Below are positions 18,914-28,723 of a stretch of 64,000 bases of DNA, in pieces (within the stretch, counting starts at the first letter, position 1; each line of letters opens with the position of its first letter). The notes beneath the pieces were generated by a model that did no database searches, was not told the DNA's origin, and saw nothing but the letters and a program-made list of their open reading frames with translations. The position numbers were made by a program, and so were the translations under genes. Origin of the DNA: an uncultured Kangiella sp. (GTDB taxonomy: Bacteria; Pseudomonadota; Gammaproteobacteria; Enterobacterales; Kangiellaceae); contig CATNCP010000005.1 in assembly GCA_950096615.1 (NCBI GenBank), positions 25,379 to 89,378 on the forward strand, given 5' to 3'.

Positions 18914-18999
18914 TGGTGCTCAGAGCGGGACTTGAACCCGCACGGCCTACGGCCACTACCCCCTCAAGATAGCGTGTCTACCAATTCCACCACCTGAGC
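18914..18999 (-). tRNA. leuU: tRNA-Leu(GAG)
   Basis: The minus strand folds as a class II tRNA of 86 nt. The acceptor stem GCTCAGG pairs with the 3' strand before the encoded CCA. A D-arm is present, followed by an anticodon stem CTATC/GGTAG around a loop with GAG, a long variable arm, and a T-arm with GGTTCAAGTCC. It lies 10 nt after secG and is probably co-transcribed with tpiA-secG, the usual gammaproteobacterial order. Its 3' end faces the transposition module. Confidence 0.97.
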
Positions 19000-19009
19000 T
19001 AAAAGTTAT

Positions 19010-19450
19010 TTATTGATTGTCGCCGTCTTTCTTGGCTTTTTCAGCATCTTCAGCTGCAGCGTCAATCGACTCTGGAATAGCTTCAGTTGTAGCTTCTTCA
19101 GAAGGAATCTCTGTGCTGATTTCTTCATTAGTCTCGGCTGGGATTTCAGCAGACTGAGCCGAAGTGCCAGACTCTTCAGTTTGAGCAGCATCATCAAGTA
19201 AGCTCGACTGAGTTGCTTTGTCACTTGAGTTCACAGCGCCAATAGCTAACGCAATTGCGAAAAATACAATTGCTAGAATTGTCGTTGATCGAGTCAGGAA
19301 GTTACCTGAGCCCGGTGCACCAAACAACGTATTAGAGGCGCCAGAACCGAAAGAGGCTCCCATCTCTGCACCTTTACCTTGTTGGATCAATATAATACCA
19401 ATCAATAGTAGCGCCACTACTAACAGACTGATCATTAAAAATAATTCCAT
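19010..19450 (-). CDS. secG: SecG, protein-export translocase subunit
   Basis: SecG is a small inner-membrane partner of SecYE. The 146 residues show a first membrane helix (about 4-22), the conserved QQGKGAEMGASFG loop, the NTLFG segment and a second helix (about 55-75). An unusually long acidic Ala/Glu-rich tail of about 70 residues follows. The gene follows tpiA by 29 nt and precedes tRNA-Leu, the classic arrangement. Confidence 0.95.
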   Translation of the reverse strand: MELFLMISLLVVALLLIGIILIQQGKGAEMGASFGSGASNTLFGAPGSGNFLTRSTTILAIVFFAIALAIGAVNSSDKATQSSLLDDAAQTEESGTSAQSAEIPAETNEEISTEIPSEEATTEAIPESIDAAAEDAEKAKKDGDNQ

Positions 19451-19479
19451 ACTATTAACCTGCTCGTCTTATCTGCTGC

Positions 19480-20247
19480 TTAACCAGCAATTTTGCAAAT
19501 TGCTATAAATTCGTCGGCTTTCAGGGAAGCACCCCCAATTAAGCCACCATCAATGTCGTTCTGCGCCAGTAGCTCTTCAGCATTTGCTGCTTTCATACTG
19601 CCGCCGTATAAAATCTGTACTTTTTCCGCAACGCTTTGATTCATCGTGGAAAGGTAGCCTCTAATCTCAGCATGCGTTTCTTGTGCCTGCTCAGGACTTG
19701 CGGTTACCCCAGTGCCAATAGCCCAAACGGGTTCATAAGCGATAACGCCTTGTCCTAACTTTTCTAAACCAGCTGATTTATCTTGATAAAAGTCTAGAAC
19801 AGCGTCGATTTGGCTCTTAACTACTTCCATAGTGGTGCCATTTTCGCGTTGTTCAAGGGTCTCACCAACACATAAAACCGGTACCAAGCCTTTTTCCAGC
19901 GCTTTAGCAAACTTTTCAGCCACCAAGGCATTCGACTCATTATACAGACTGCGGCGCTCTGAGTGGCCAACTAAAACGTAGTTCGCTCCCAAATCTTTCA
20001 GCATGTCGCCGCTAATTTCCCCAGTGAATGCTCCCTGTTCTTGCTCAGAAAGGTTCTGCCCACCGACTGAAATCTTGCTGTCTTGAGACAGCTGAATCGT
20101 TTTGTCTATATATAATGATGGTGGACAAACCAAGACATCGCTTTGCCAATTACTGTCTAATTGACTCTTTATACCGTTAACTAAGCTCTCAATGGACGCT
20201 AAGCTACCGTGCATTTTCCAATTTCCTGCGATCAAGGTTTTACGCAC
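19480..20247 (-). CDS. tpiA: Triosephosphate isomerase
   Basis: TpiA interconverts dihydroxyacetone phosphate and glyceraldehyde 3-phosphate. The 255 residues show the N-terminal AGNWKMHG substrate lysine, VGHSERR (catalytic His), the YEPVWAIGTG loop with the catalytic Glu, and LYGGSMKAAN with GGLIGGASL at the phosphate site. The start codon is GTG with a GAGG ribosome site 6-7 nt upstream. It heads the minus-strand tpiA-secG-tRNA-Leu unit. Confidence 0.97.
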   Translation of the reverse strand: MRKTLIAGNWKMHGSLASIESLVNGIKSQLDSNWQSDVLVCPPSLYIDKTIQLSQDSKISVGGQNLSEQEQGAFTGEISGDMLKDLGANYVLVGHSERRSLYNESNALVAEKFAKALEKGLVPVLCVGETLEQRENGTTMEVVKSQIDAVLDFYQDKSAGLEKLGQGVIAYEPVWAIGTGVTASPEQAQETHAEIRGYLSTMNQSVAEKVQILYGGSMKAANAEELLAQNDIDGGLIGGASLKADEFIAICKIAG

Positions 20248-20463
20248 ATCACACCTCTTTATATATGACTGTTGAGCTTGTCATTGCCGCTTTTTGCCCT
20301 TTACTTGCTAACTCATTAGTAAAGAAGAAGCGTTGGACAATAAGAAACCCACCTTTTTCTCAAAAGGGCGCAAATATTAACCGAGCCTTGGCTTTAACAC
20401 AAGCATTGATGCTTAAGAATTAAGGATTTTCAGTTCAATCATGGGTTTTATCCCAAAAACCAT

Positions 20464-20528
20464 GGATCTTACGGTGTTGATCCAAGTATAATACGCGCCG
20501 TTTGAGGTCATTGAACATTTTTTGACCT
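20464..20528 (+). promoter_or_regulatory. Candidate nqr promoter and dyad
   Basis: The 431-bp gap between divergent tpiA and nqrA holds a perfect -10 hexamer TATAAT (20487-20492) on the plus strand. No convincing -35 box is present. The dyad AGGTCA-N12-TGACCT (20505-20528) starts about where transcription would begin and could be an operator or the first stem of the leader. The leader continues into the terminator-like hairpin annotated next. Otherwise the gap shows no gene. Confidence 0.4.
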
Positions 20529-20577
20529 TAATGTTGAGCGATTGTAATGAAAATAGGCCATAAAACAATAGATTAGA

Positions 20578-20615
20578 CTGGTTACAGGTGACTGTACACC
20601 AGGTTTTTTGTTTTT
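20578..20615 (+). terminator. Intrinsic terminator in the nqr leader
   Basis: CTGGTTACAG (20578-20587), the loop GTGA and CTGTACACCAG (20592-20602) form a 10-bp stem with one bulge, followed by T6-G-T5. It reads on the plus strand, where no upstream gene needs terminating because tpiA runs the other way. It would therefore end a leader transcript starting near 20,499, as an attenuator for nqr or the end of a short RNA. nqrA starts 64 nt after the T-run. Confidence 0.6.
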
Positions 20616-20678
20616 GGTCAGTTCAGACGTTGCAATTATTGAAGTGACAACCATCAGGTAATAGTTAAGTAGCGACCT

Positions 20679-22025
20679 ATGATTAAGATTAAAAAAGGCC
20701 TGGATCTTCCATTAGATGGAAAGCCAGAGCAAACAATCTCAACTGGTGCTACGGTCAAAACCGTCGCCATCTTAGGCGAAGATTATGTTGGCATGAAACC
20801 CACCATGCATGTGCAGGTTGGGGATCAAGTAAAAAAAGGCCAGATTATCTTCGAAGACAAGAAAACTCCCGGGGTAAAATATACAGCTCCTGCTGCAGGC
20901 ACCATTTCCGCGGTTAACCGCGGGGCAAAGCGTAAACTGCTTTCCGTTGTGGTGGAGATTGCAGATCAAGAAGAAGCGGTATCTTTTAACAAGTATTCAG
21001 CGGATCAGTTAACTACGCTAGATCGTCAAGCCATTGTTGATCAAATGGTTGAGTCTGGCATGTGGACTGGTTTGCGCACTCGCCCTTACTCTAAAGTTCC
21101 AGCCATTGATTCCACCGCTAAAACTATCGTTATTAGCGCTATGGACACTAACCCGTTAGCGGGTGATCCAGAAGTGACCATTAAAGAATATAATGCTGAC
21201 TTTAATCACGGGCTAGATATCCTCGCACAGCTAGCGGGTGAGAAGGTTTTTGTAGCAACGAAGGTTGACTCTCAGATAGAGAAGTCGACCAACGCTAAAG
21301 TTAGCTACGAATCATTCTCTGGCCCACACCCAGCAGGTCTTGTCGGAACTCACATCCACCACCTAAGCCCAGCATCTTCAGAGAATGTTGTATGGCACAT
21401 GGGGTATCAGGATGTTATCGCGTTAGGCCGTTTATTTACTGATGGTGAGCTTTTCGCTGAGCGCATAATTGCAATAACGGGCGAAGAAGCTAAAAACCCT
21501 CGTCTAGTGCGCACACGTCTAGGCGCTAATGTCGATGAGTTATTAAGCAATGAAGTTAATGACAACGACAACCGCCAAATCTCAGGCTCAGTATTGAATG
21601 GTGTTAACGCTGTTGAGTCACGAGCTTTCGTTGGCCGTTACCACAATCAAATTACTGTCATCCCAGAAGGTCGTGAGAAAGAATTCTTCGGTTGGGCTAT
21701 GCCAGGAAGCAACAAGTTCTCTGTAACTCGTGCCTTCATTGGACATTTATTCCCGAGCAAGAAGTTCAAAATGAACACGTCTACTGGCGGTTCGCCACGC
21801 GCAATCATGCCAATCGGCAACTACGAACGCGTACTTCCGCTAGACATTTTACCGACACAGCTCATTCGTGCTCTAGTCAGTGGCGATACTGACACTGCGC
21901 AAGCACTTGGTTGTCTAGAACTAGATGAAGAAGATTTAGCATTGTGTACCTTCGTTTGCCCTGGCAAATACGAGCATGGCTCAATTCTCCGCGAAAATCT
22001 GACTAAGATTGAGAAGGATGGCTAA
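20679..22025 (+). CDS. nqrA: Na+-translocating NADH:quinone reductase subunit A
   Basis: NqrA is the cytoplasmic, quinone-associated subunit of the sodium pump. The 448 residues begin with the family signature [15 protein letters not shown] and keep the conserved [16 protein letters not shown] segment and the [22 protein letters not shown]-terminal region. Length is normal. It is the first gene of nqrABCDEF. The nqrB start lies 1 nt after its stop. Confidence 0.98.
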   Translation: MIKIKKGLDLPLDGKPEQTISTGATVKTVAILGEDYVGMKPTMHVQVGDQVKKGQIIFEDKKTPGVKYTAPAAGTISAVNRGAKRKLLSVVVEIADQEEAVSFNKYSADQLTTLDRQAIVDQMVESGMWTGLRTRPYSKVPAIDSTAKTIVISAMDTNPLAGDPEVTIKEYNADFNHGLDILAQLAGEKVFVATKVDSQIEKSTNAKVSYESFSGPHPAGLVGTHIHHLSPASSENVVWHMGYQDVIALGRLFTDGELFAERIIAITGEEAKNPRLVRTRLGANVDELLSNEVNDNDNRQISGSVLNGVNAVESRAFVGRYHNQITVIPEGREKEFFGWAMPGSNKFSVTRAFIGHLFPSKKFKMNTSTGGSPRAIMPIGNYERVLPLDILPTQLIRALVSGDTDTAQALGCLELDEEDLALCTFVCPGKYEHGSILRENLTKIEKDG

Positions 22026-22026
22026 G

Positions 22027-23232
22027 ATGGGTTTAAAGAATTTTATTGAAAAAATCGAGCCGCATTTTGAGAAAGGCGGCAAGTGGGAAAAGTGGTACGC
22101 GCTTTACGAAGCAGCGGCGACTATTTTCTACACGCCGGGTCACGTTACTAAGGGCGCGACTCACGTAAGAGATAATATCGACTTAAAACGTATTATGATC
22201 ATGGTGTGGTTCGCTACTTTCCCTGCCATGTTCTGGGGTATGTGGAACGTCGGTTATCAAGCACAAGCAGCACTTCAGGCAGGCATGAGCCTACCAGATA
22301 TGTGGCAGGTCGACTTCTTCCAGTTCTTTGGAGGAGCCATAACGCCTGAAACCGGTATCTTTGGCCTGATGTTCTACGGTGCTTGTTTCTTTATTCCTAT
22401 TTACGCCGTGACCTTTATTGTCGGTGGTTTCTGGGAAGTTTTATTCGCTACAGTGCGTGGTCATGAGATTAACGAAGGATTCTTTGTCACTTCGATTCTT
22501 TTTGCTTTAATCCTGCCGGCCAAAATTCCATTGTGGCAAGTGGCTATCGGTATTTCTTTCGGTGTGGTTGTCGCAAAAGAAATCTTCGGTGGCACAGGCA
22601 AAAACTTCATGAACCCTGCATTAGCCGGTCGTGCTTTCCTATTCTTTGCATACCCAGCAGATATCTCTGGTGAGACTGTTTGGGCTGCAGTCGATAGCTT
22701 CTCTGGTGCAACGCCTCTAGCGGCGGCGGCAGCAGGCTCTATCACTGACTACAGCATCAATGCTAACTGGTGGGACGCATTTATGGGCCGTATCCCTGGC
22801 TCTATTGGTGAAGTGTCGACTCTAATGTTAATCATTGGTGGTCTATTCATTATCTACATGCGAATCGCTTCATGGCGCATCGTTTTAGGTGTTCTACTGG
22901 GCATGATCGCAACCAGCTATATCTTGAACGGTATCGGCAGCGAATCGAATGCGATGTTCGCGATGCCTTGGTACTGGCACCTAGTTACGGGTGGTTTCGC
23001 CTTCGGTATGTTCTTCATGGCGACCGACCCAGTGTCTGCCGCGTTAACCAACAAAGGTAAGTGGATCTTTGGTGCCTTAATCGGCTTTATGGCTGTGATG
23101 ATTCGTGTCGTCAACCCAGCGTTCCCAGAAGGTATGATGCTGGCAATCCTATTCGCTAACTTGTTTGCACCGCTTATTGACCACTTCGTGGTACAAGCGA
23201 ACATCAAACGGAGGACTCGTCGTAATGTCTAA
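22027..23232 (+). CDS. nqrB: Na+-NQR subunit B
   Basis: NqrB is the large membrane subunit, carrying covalent FMN and riboflavin and taking part in sodium transfer. The start at 22027 gives [14 protein letters not shown], like other NqrB proteins, and AAGGA lies 9 nt upstream. A TTG at 22009 and an ATG at 22018 in the same frame are less likely. The protein has 401 residues and multiple membrane helices, with the FMN-thiolation motif SGAT in [13 protein letters not shown]. Its last codons overlap nqrC by 8 nt. Confidence 0.97.
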   Translation: MGLKNFIEKIEPHFEKGGKWEKWYALYEAAATIFYTPGHVTKGATHVRDNIDLKRIMIMVWFATFPAMFWGMWNVGYQAQAALQAGMSLPDMWQVDFFQFFGGAITPETGIFGLMFYGACFFIPIYAVTFIVGGFWEVLFATVRGHEINEGFFVTSILFALILPAKIPLWQVAIGISFGVVVAKEIFGGTGKNFMNPALAGRAFLFFAYPADISGETVWAAVDSFSGATPLAAAAAGSITDYSINANWWDAFMGRIPGSIGEVSTLMLIIGGLFIIYMRIASWRIVLGVLLGMIATSYILNGIGSESNAMFAMPWYWHLVTGGFAFGMFFMATDPVSAALTNKGKWIFGALIGFMAVMIRVVNPAFPEGMMLAILFANLFAPLIDHFVVQANIKRRTRRNV

Positions 23233-23986
23233 GAAAGAAAGTCCTATCAAAACTATTGTTGTCGCCGTAATTTTGAGCTTGGTGTGCTCGGTTGTTGTTT
23301 CTTTTGCAGCAATTCAGCTTAAGCCGACTCAAGAGCTCAACAAAGAACTTGACCGTAAGCGTAATATTCTTATTGCTGCGGGTTTGCTTGAACAAGGTGG
23401 TACTAAAGCTGAAATTGAGGAATTGTTTAAGCAGGTTGAGACTCAAGTGGTTGATTTGTCGACTGGTGAGTTCGTCGAGCCACCAAAAGACTTTAACCAG
23501 CGTAAGTTTGCTAAAAACCCTGAAACTAATAAAGTTTTAGAGGGTAAAGCGGATGTTGCTAGTATTAAAAAGCGTTCGACTTTAGCCAACGTTTACCTCG
23601 TTCGTGACGGCCAAACACTCGAAACTATCATTCTTCCAGTACACGGTTATGGCCTATGGTCAACCATGTACGGCTTCTTGGCGCTACAACCTGACACCAC
23701 CACAGTCGTTGGTTTCAAATACTACGAGCATGGTGAAACGGCTGGTTTGGGCGGTGAAATTGAGAATCCAACATGGCGTGCAATCTGGCCTGGTAAAGAG
23801 GTTCTTAATGAACAAGGCGAGCCAGTGATTAAGCTAGTGAAAGGTTCTGCTCAAAACGAGCACCAAGTTGATGGCCTTTCAGGTGCAACTCTAACCAGTA
23901 ACGGTGTTGAGAATACGCTTGTTTATTGGTTGGGCGAGGATGGCTTTGGCCCATTCTTAGAACGAGTAAGAGCGGGAGAAATTTAA
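23225..23986 (+). CDS. nqrC: Na+-NQR subunit C
   Basis: NqrC carries a covalently bound FMN on the periplasmic side. The start at 23225 (253 aa, MSKKESP) is supported by GGAGG 9 nt upstream. The longer frame from 23165 lies inside nqrB. An N-terminal membrane helix (about 9-31) precedes the FMN-binding domain, and the flavinylation motif SGATLT lies at 219-224 with Thr224 as acceptor. That acceptor is loaded by ApbE, whose gene lies downstream. It is one base from nqrD. Confidence 0.97.
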   Translation: MSKKESPIKTIVVAVILSLVCSVVVSFAAIQLKPTQELNKELDRKRNILIAAGLLEQGGTKAEIEELFKQVETQVVDLSTGEFVEPPKDFNQRKFAKNPETNKVLEGKADVASIKKRSTLANVYLVRDGQTLETIILPVHGYGLWSTMYGFLALQPDTTTVVGFKYYEHGETAGLGGEIENPTWRAIWPGKEVLNEQGEPVIKLVKGSAQNEHQVDGLSGATLTSNGVENTLVYWLGEDGFGPFLERVRAGEI

Positions 23987-23987
23987 G

Positions 23988-24623
23988 ATGGCATTTGATA
24001 AACAAGAAGCCAAATCGGTCTTATTTTCACCGATTTTCAATAATAACCCGATTGCTCTACAGGTACTGGGTATCTGTTCAGCACTTGCGGTTACCAGTAA
24101 GCTGGAAACAGCTTTGGTAATGAGTTTAGCTCTTACCACGGTTGTTGCTCTATCTAACTTATTGATTAGTATGATCCGTAAGCAGATACCATCCAGTATC
24201 CGTATTATCGTACAGATGACGATTATTGCGTCGTTGGTAATCTTGGTTGACCAAGTGTTGAAAGCTTATGCTTATGAGGTCTCTAAGCAACTTTCGGTAT
24301 TCGTCGGCTTGATTATTACCAACTGTATCGTGATGGGCCGAGCTGAAGCCTACGCCATGAAAAATGGCCCATTCATGAGCTTCTTAGACGGTCTAGGTAA
24401 CGGTCTAGGTTACTCTGTGCTGTTGATTGTTGTCGGTATTATTCGTGAGCTATTTGGTTCTGGTGAATTACTGGGCTATACAATCCTGCCTTCGACAGCG
24501 AATGGTGGTTGGTACGAAACAAACGGTATGTTGGTTCTTCCAGCAAGTTCATTCTTTATTATTGGCTTCCTAATCTGGGCACTTCGTGCTTGGAAGAAAG
24601 ACCAAGTGGAGGATAAAGAATAA
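23988..24623 (+). CDS. nqrD: Na+-NQR subunit D
   Basis: NqrD is one of the two homologous membrane subunits that enclose the intramembrane iron centre. The 211 residues contain about six hydrophobic helices and the segment [20 protein letters not shown], whose Cys is an iron ligand in the family. The stop codon overlaps the nqrE start by one base (TAATG), giving coupled translation. Confidence 0.97.
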   Translation: MAFDKQEAKSVLFSPIFNNNPIALQVLGICSALAVTSKLETALVMSLALTTVVALSNLLISMIRKQIPSSIRIIVQMTIIASLVILVDQVLKAYAYEVSKQLSVFVGLIITNCIVMGRAEAYAMKNGPFMSFLDGLGNGLGYSVLLIVVGIIRELFGSGELLGYTILPSTANGGWYETNGMLVLPASSFFIIGFLIWALRAWKKDQVEDKE

Positions 24624-25231
24624 TGGAACATTATTTATCATTATTTATTCGCTCTGTTTTCGTCGAAAACATGGCATTAGCATTCCTTCTGGGAATGTGT
24701 ACTTTCTTGGCGGTATCAAAGAAAGTTCAAACATCTATCGGTCTTGGTATTGCGGTGATTATCGTACAAACCATTACTGTACCAGTGAACAATTTATTGG
24801 TTCACTATTTGCTAGCAGACGGCGCTTTGGCATGGGCGGGCTTCCCAGAAGCTGACCTTAGCTTCTTAGGCTTGATTGTCTATATTGGCGTTATTGCTGC
24901 CTTGGTACAAATATTAGAGATGACTCTCGATAAGTTCTTCCCTGCTTTGTATCAATCTCTGGGTATTTTCTTGCCGTTGATTACCGTTAACTGCGCCATC
25001 ATGGGTGGTTCGCTATTCATGGTAGAGCGTGATTACAACTTCCCTGAGTCGGTCGTGTTCGGCCTTGGTTCAGGCTTTGGTTGGGCACTAGCGATCGCGG
25101 CATTGGCTGGTATTCGTGAGAAAATGAAGTATTCAGATGTTCCTGATGGTCTTCGTGGTTTAGGTATCACCTTCATCACTGTAGGACTCATGGCTATCGG
25201 CTTCATGTCGTTCTCTGGTATCAAATTGTAA
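24623..25231 (+). CDS. nqrE: Na+-NQR subunit E
   Basis: NqrE pairs with NqrD around the membrane iron site. The 202 residues have about six helices. The first helix ends near [11 protein letters not shown], and the half-site [12 protein letters not shown] matches its NqrD counterpart. Length matches other NqrE proteins. It is followed by nqrF after 18 bp that include AAGGAAA as ribosome site. Confidence 0.97.
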   Translation: MEHYLSLFIRSVFVENMALAFLLGMCTFLAVSKKVQTSIGLGIAVIIVQTITVPVNNLLVHYLLADGALAWAGFPEADLSFLGLIVYIGVIAALVQILEMTLDKFFPALYQSLGIFLPLITVNCAIMGGSLFMVERDYNFPESVVFGLGSGFGWALAIAALAGIREKMKYSDVPDGLRGLGITFITVGLMAIGFMSFSGIKL

Positions 25232-25249
25232 TTTATAAGGAAACAACTA

Positions 25250-26476
25250 ATGACTGAGATTATTCTAGGCGTTGCCTTATTTACCGTAGTGATTCTTGCG
25301 CTTGTGATGATTATTTTGTTTGCTCGCAAGCAACTGGTAGCTACTGGTGACGTTACAATTAACATCAATGACGACGCTGATAAGTCAATTACCACCGAAG
25401 CTGGCGGTAAATTGTTAGGCGCACTAGCCAATAACGGCATCTTCGTATCATCAGCCTGTGGTGGTGGTGGTACTTGTGGTCAGTGTATCTGTAAAGTGAC
25501 CGACGGTGGTGGTTCAATTCTTCCAACGGAAGAAGGCCACATCACTAAGCGTGAAGCTGCTGAAGGCTATCGTTTATCTTGTCAGGTTGCTGTCAAACAA
25601 GACATGAAAATTGAAGTACCTGAAGAAGTATTCGGTACTAAGAAGTGGGACTGTGAGGTTATCTCAAACGATAACAAAGCAACGTTCATTAAAGAGCTTG
25701 TATTGCGTATTCCTGATGGTGAAAGCGTTCCATTCCGCGCCGGTGGTTACATCCAGATTGAATGTCCTCCGTACAAGCTTAAATACAGTGAGTTTGATAT
25801 TCCTGAAGAGTATCGCCCTGACTGGGATCAATTTAAGTTGTTTGACGTAGAAGCTGAGTCTAAGGAAGAAGTGATTCGTGCTTACTCAATGGCAAACTAC
25901 CCGGAAGAAGAAGGTATTATCATGCTGAACGTGCGTATTGCTACGCCTCCGCCGCGTGATATGTCACTTCCTGCAGGCAAAATGTCATCGTATATTTGGA
26001 ACCTTAAAGAAGGTGACAAAGTCACCATTTCTGGTCCTTATGGTGAGTTCTACGCTAAAGACACTAAGGCTGAAATGGTCTTTATCGGCGGTGGTGCTGG
26101 TATGGCCCCAATGCGCTCACACATTTTTGACCAATTACGTCGAATCAAAACTGACCGTAACATCACGTTCTGGTACGGCGCACGAAGCAAGCGTGAAATG
26201 TTCTATGAAGAAGATTTCGATATGCTAGCTCGTGAGAATGAAAATTTTGATTGGCATGTCGCTTTATCTGATCCGCTTCCAGAAGATAACTGGGAAGGTT
26301 ATACAGGTTTTATTCATAACGTATTGTATGAAAACTACCTGAAAGACCACCCTGCTCCGGAAGATTGTGAGTTCTACATGTGTGGACCTCCAATGATGAA
26401 CGCAGCATGTATTAAGATGCTTGAAGATCTTGGCGTTGAACCAGAGAACATCCTTCTCGATGACTTTGGTGGCTAA
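25250..26476 (+). CDS. nqrF: Na+-NQR subunit F, NADH-oxidising flavoprotein
   Basis: NqrF takes electrons from NADH. The 408 residues show one N-terminal membrane helix, a [2Fe-2S] ferredoxin domain (C70, C76, C79, C111), an FAD-binding domain (the [11 protein letters not shown] motif) and an NADH-binding domain ([17 protein letters not shown] and FYMCGPPMM). All ligands are present. It ends the operon core and is followed by a terminator. Confidence 0.98.
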   Translation: MTEIILGVALFTVVILALVMIILFARKQLVATGDVTININDDADKSITTEAGGKLLGALANNGIFVSSACGGGGTCGQCICKVTDGGGSILPTEEGHITKREAAEGYRLSCQVAVKQDMKIEVPEEVFGTKKWDCEVISNDNKATFIKELVLRIPDGESVPFRAGGYIQIECPPYKLKYSEFDIPEEYRPDWDQFKLFDVEAESKEEVIRAYSMANYPEEEGIIMLNVRIATPPPRDMSLPAGKMSSYIWNLKEGDKVTISGPYGEFYAKDTKAEMVFIGGGAGMAPMRSHIFDQLRRIKTDRNITFWYGARSKREMFYEEDFDMLARENENFDWHVALSDPLPEDNWEGYTGFIHNVLYENYLKDHPAPEDCEFYMCGPPMMNAACIKMLEDLGVEPENILLDDFGG

Positions 26477-26499
26477 TCAAAGCTAACTCTTCTAAAATA

Positions 26500-26525
26500 G
26501 GCGGCCTTAAAGGTCGCCTTTTTTT
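26500..26525 (+). terminator. Intrinsic terminator after nqrF
   Basis: GGCGGCCT and AGGTCGCC (26500-26518) form a GC-rich hairpin followed by a run of seven T. It separates nqrF from apbE, so apbE may depend on read-through or on a promoter of its own. Confidence 0.85.
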
Positions 26526-26571
26526 ATACCCGTATTTTTTCGGCCGTTATCCAGACTATAGGTTTCCCATT

Positions 26572-27576
26572 ATGCGTTTGTTGACACTTCTCATACTAGT
26601 ATCTCTATGCCTTTCGTGTGCCGAAGAGGCTCATTATAGTAAAATAACCGGTAATACGATGGGAACCACATATAGTGTTATCGTTAAGTCTGGCACTGCC
26701 TCTCCTCAGGAAATATACGAAGACATTGAGGTCGAGTTAAAAGATATTAATCAACTGATGTCGACCTATATCCCCGATAGCGAAATCAATCGTTTTAATC
26801 AGCTTCAAGATAACTCCTGCTTCAGGTTTTCCAGCAAGACATGGGAAGTACTGTTAGCTGCACAAGCAATTTATGAAGAAACTGACGGGGCTTTTGATAT
26901 CACACTCGGTCCATTAATTTCTCGCTGGGGCTTCAACGCTGAAGAGTATGAAGAAAAAGTGCCAAGCTCTGAGGAAGTATCAAAGCTTATGGCTGAAGTA
27001 GGAACTGATAAATTAACCTACGATATCCACAATCAATGTATCCACAAAAACCACCCTGGTATTACTATTAACCTTTCAGCAATCGCTAAAGGTTATGGTG
27101 TTGACCAAGTGGCTGATATTGTTGAAAAGCATGGTGTTGAAAACTATTTGGTCGAAATTGGTGGCGAGACTAAAACGAAGGGAAAGAATCCTAGCGGCTC
27201 TGTATGGCGAGTGGCAGTAGAAAAGCCTGTCAGTGTCACTCAACAAAAAATGCTCGTGGTAGGCCTTAAAGACAGCTCTATAGCCACATCAGGAGACTAT
27301 CGTAATTACTTCGAGGTTAATGGCCAGCGTTTTTCACACACCATCGATCCTAAAACAGGTTACCCAGTCACCCATAAGCTTACCTCAGTCTCTGTGATTC
27401 ATCCGCAGAATATGTACGCGGATGCTTATGCAACAGCTTTAACAGTGATGGGGACTGAAGACGCCTTATCGTTCGCAGAGTCTCACAAACTTGCCGCTTT
27501 CCTGATCAGCCAAAATGGTAGCGAGCTCTCGACCAAGTCAACACAAGAGTTTCGGCAGTTTACTTTGGATAATTAA
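26572..27576 (+). CDS. apbE: FAD:protein FMN transferase, lipoprotein
   Basis: ApbE attaches FMN to the Thr residues of NqrB and NqrC. The 334 residues start with a lipoprotein signal (LLILVSLCLSC, Cys16), then GNTMGTTYSV, the INRFN and WGFN segments, LSAIAKGYGVD, and the metal and FAD site SGDYRNYF / HTIDPKTGYPV. Its neighbourhood gives the substrate. Length is normal and a periplasmic, membrane-tethered location is expected. Confidence 0.97.
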   Translation: MRLLTLLILVSLCLSCAEEAHYSKITGNTMGTTYSVIVKSGTASPQEIYEDIEVELKDINQLMSTYIPDSEINRFNQLQDNSCFRFSSKTWEVLLAAQAIYEETDGAFDITLGPLISRWGFNAEEYEEKVPSSEEVSKLMAEVGTDKLTYDIHNQCIHKNHPGITINLSAIAKGYGVDQVADIVEKHGVENYLVEIGGETKTKGKNPSGSVWRVAVEKPVSVTQQKMLVVGLKDSSIATSGDYRNYFEVNGQRFSHTIDPKTGYPVTHKLTSVSVIHPQNMYADAYATALTVMGTEDALSFAESHKLAAFLISQNGSELSTKSTQEFRQFTLDN

Positions 27577-27915
27577 AGCTGAGGCGCTCAGTCAGTTGAC
27601 CGGCTGCCTTCCTTATAGAAATGATTTTAATGTACGTTGTGATTACAATCATTACACTCTTTGTGAAAAGTATCCCGTCGTACCAATTAACGTGAAGCTT
27701 ATAATAGTTCTATAGCCACATAGCTTTTTGATAGATTAATAACTCACAACCATCATGCTATACCTTCTAACTCAATGATTTAATGGCCAATCTCCCTCAC
27801 GCTTCAATATATTTTTTTACCACATTATATTGATCAATAAATAAGCTATAAACTCACTAGATACCTATGATAAAATATAGGTATTAAGTAAATATTAGTG
27901 AGTAATCTGGACACA
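27577..27915 (+). promoter_or_regulatory. apbE-nqrM intergenic region with palindromes
   Basis: The 339-bp, AT-rich gap has no credible gene. It contains the perfect 12-bp palindrome TATTGATCAATA (27828-27839) and the perfect dyad ATACCTAT-N8-ATAGGTAT (27861-27884). The spacer of the dyad includes TAAAAT (27871-27876), a possible extended -10 box. TGATT-AC-AATCA lies further upstream, near 27,638. The dyads look like operators of a separate nqrM promoter. Confidence 0.4.
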
Positions 27916-28137
27916 ATGAGCAGCACATTTTTATTAGCTTTTGCATTATTTATAGCGGTTATCGTTATTATGGCGGTAGGCTATATTTTTCAGCAGAAAC
28001 GTATCAGCGGAAGCTGTGGCGGCTTGGATGCTCTTGGTATTGAAAAGGCTTGTGACTGTGATAAGCCTTGTGCTAAAAAGCGTGCTCGTTTGCGGAATAA
28101 TGAGCATAGGTTGGATGTTAGCATCATAGAAGAGTAG
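27916..28137 (+). CDS. nqrM: NqrM, Na+-NQR maturation factor
   Basis: NqrM (formerly DUF539) is needed to build the iron centre of Na+-NQR. The 73 residues from ATG 27916 show one membrane helix (about 3-24) followed by the cysteine motifs GSCGGL and ACDCDKPC. A GTG start at 27898 would add six residues and is less like the family. The gap from apbE is long, so it may have its own promoter. Confidence 0.94.
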   Translation: MSSTFLLAFALFIAVIVIMAVGYIFQQKRISGSCGGLDALGIEKACDCDKPCAKKRARLRNNEHRLDVSIIEE

Positions 28138-28153
28138 ATCTAACTACTCTTCT
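28128..28153. terminator. Hairpin between nqrM and the CBS gene
   Basis: AGAAGAGTAG (28128-28137) and CTACTCTTCT (28144-28153) form a perfect 10-bp stem with a 6-nt loop that includes the nqrM stop codon. No long T-run follows. It lies between convergent genes and probably acts as a weak shared terminator. Confidence 0.5.
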
Positions 28154-28201
28154 AATATTGTTATTTCGTCGCTATTGTCTATTTCTGTACTCTGAAGCGT
28201 C

Positions 28202-28597
28202 CTATGAAAAGTGCTGAAAAGCTTTTAGAATGCTTTGTCTAGAGATCATTCCTACCAACTGACTCTTTTCAACCACTGGATACATTCTGCAGTTATCTTT
28301 CAAATATTTTTCAGCGACATCTGCAATACTGTCATCAGGATGAACAGCCCTAACATCTTTACTCATTCTGTCCATCACTCTATCACCTAAGTCTCCGTGA
28401 TAAATAGCACTCAACACTGTGTGCAAACAGTCCTTCTCTGAAAGAAAGCCAACTAAACGATTATGGTCATCAAGCACTGGTGCACCTGTTAGGCGATACT
28501 CCATCATCGTTTGAGCTGCCTCAACCACATCGGTTTCAGGTTTCAAGGTAATCATGGCTGAAGTCATATAATCCCGCACTGTGACTGATTTTAGCAT
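28202..28597 (-). CDS. CBS-domain protein
   Basis: The 131 residues contain two CBS motifs (VRDYMTSAMITLKPETDV near the N-terminus and VMDRMSKDVRAVHPDDSI in the second half), which form one Bateman module that usually binds adenine nucleotides. No catalytic domain is attached. ATG 28597 is preferred over the TTG at 28603 because GGAG then lies 8 nt upstream. It stands alone between nqrM and ompA, with unknown partner. Confidence 0.9.
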   Translation of the reverse strand: MLKSVTVRDYMTSAMITLKPETDVVEAAQTMMEYRLTGAPVLDDHNRLVGFLSEKDCLHTVLSAIYHGDLGDRVMDRMSKDVRAVHPDDSIADVAEKYLKDNCRMYPVVEKSQLVGMISRQSILKAFQHFS

Positions 28598-28664
28598 TGG
28601 CAACGCTCCTGTTATTTAGTGGCACTTTATTTTTTACTTTCTTTGATAGTAGCTTATTTGTCAG

Positions 28665-28697
28665 AAAAAACAAAGCCCGGCAAGAGCCGGGCTTTGT
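28665..28697 (-). terminator. Intrinsic terminator of the OmpA-family gene
   Basis: ACAAAGCCCGGC (28670-28681) and GCCGGGCTTTGT (28686-28697) form a perfect 12-bp stem with a 4-nt loop. The minus-strand transcript would end in a U6 run. It lies 26 bp after the stop of the porin gene. Confidence 0.9.
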
Positions 28698-28723
28698 CAC
28701 ATAATAATTATAAATAATTATTA

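Noticed and set aside
27515..27715. 66-codon plus-strand frame overlapping the apbE end
   Set aside because: It overlaps apbE in another frame and has no ribosome site or domain.
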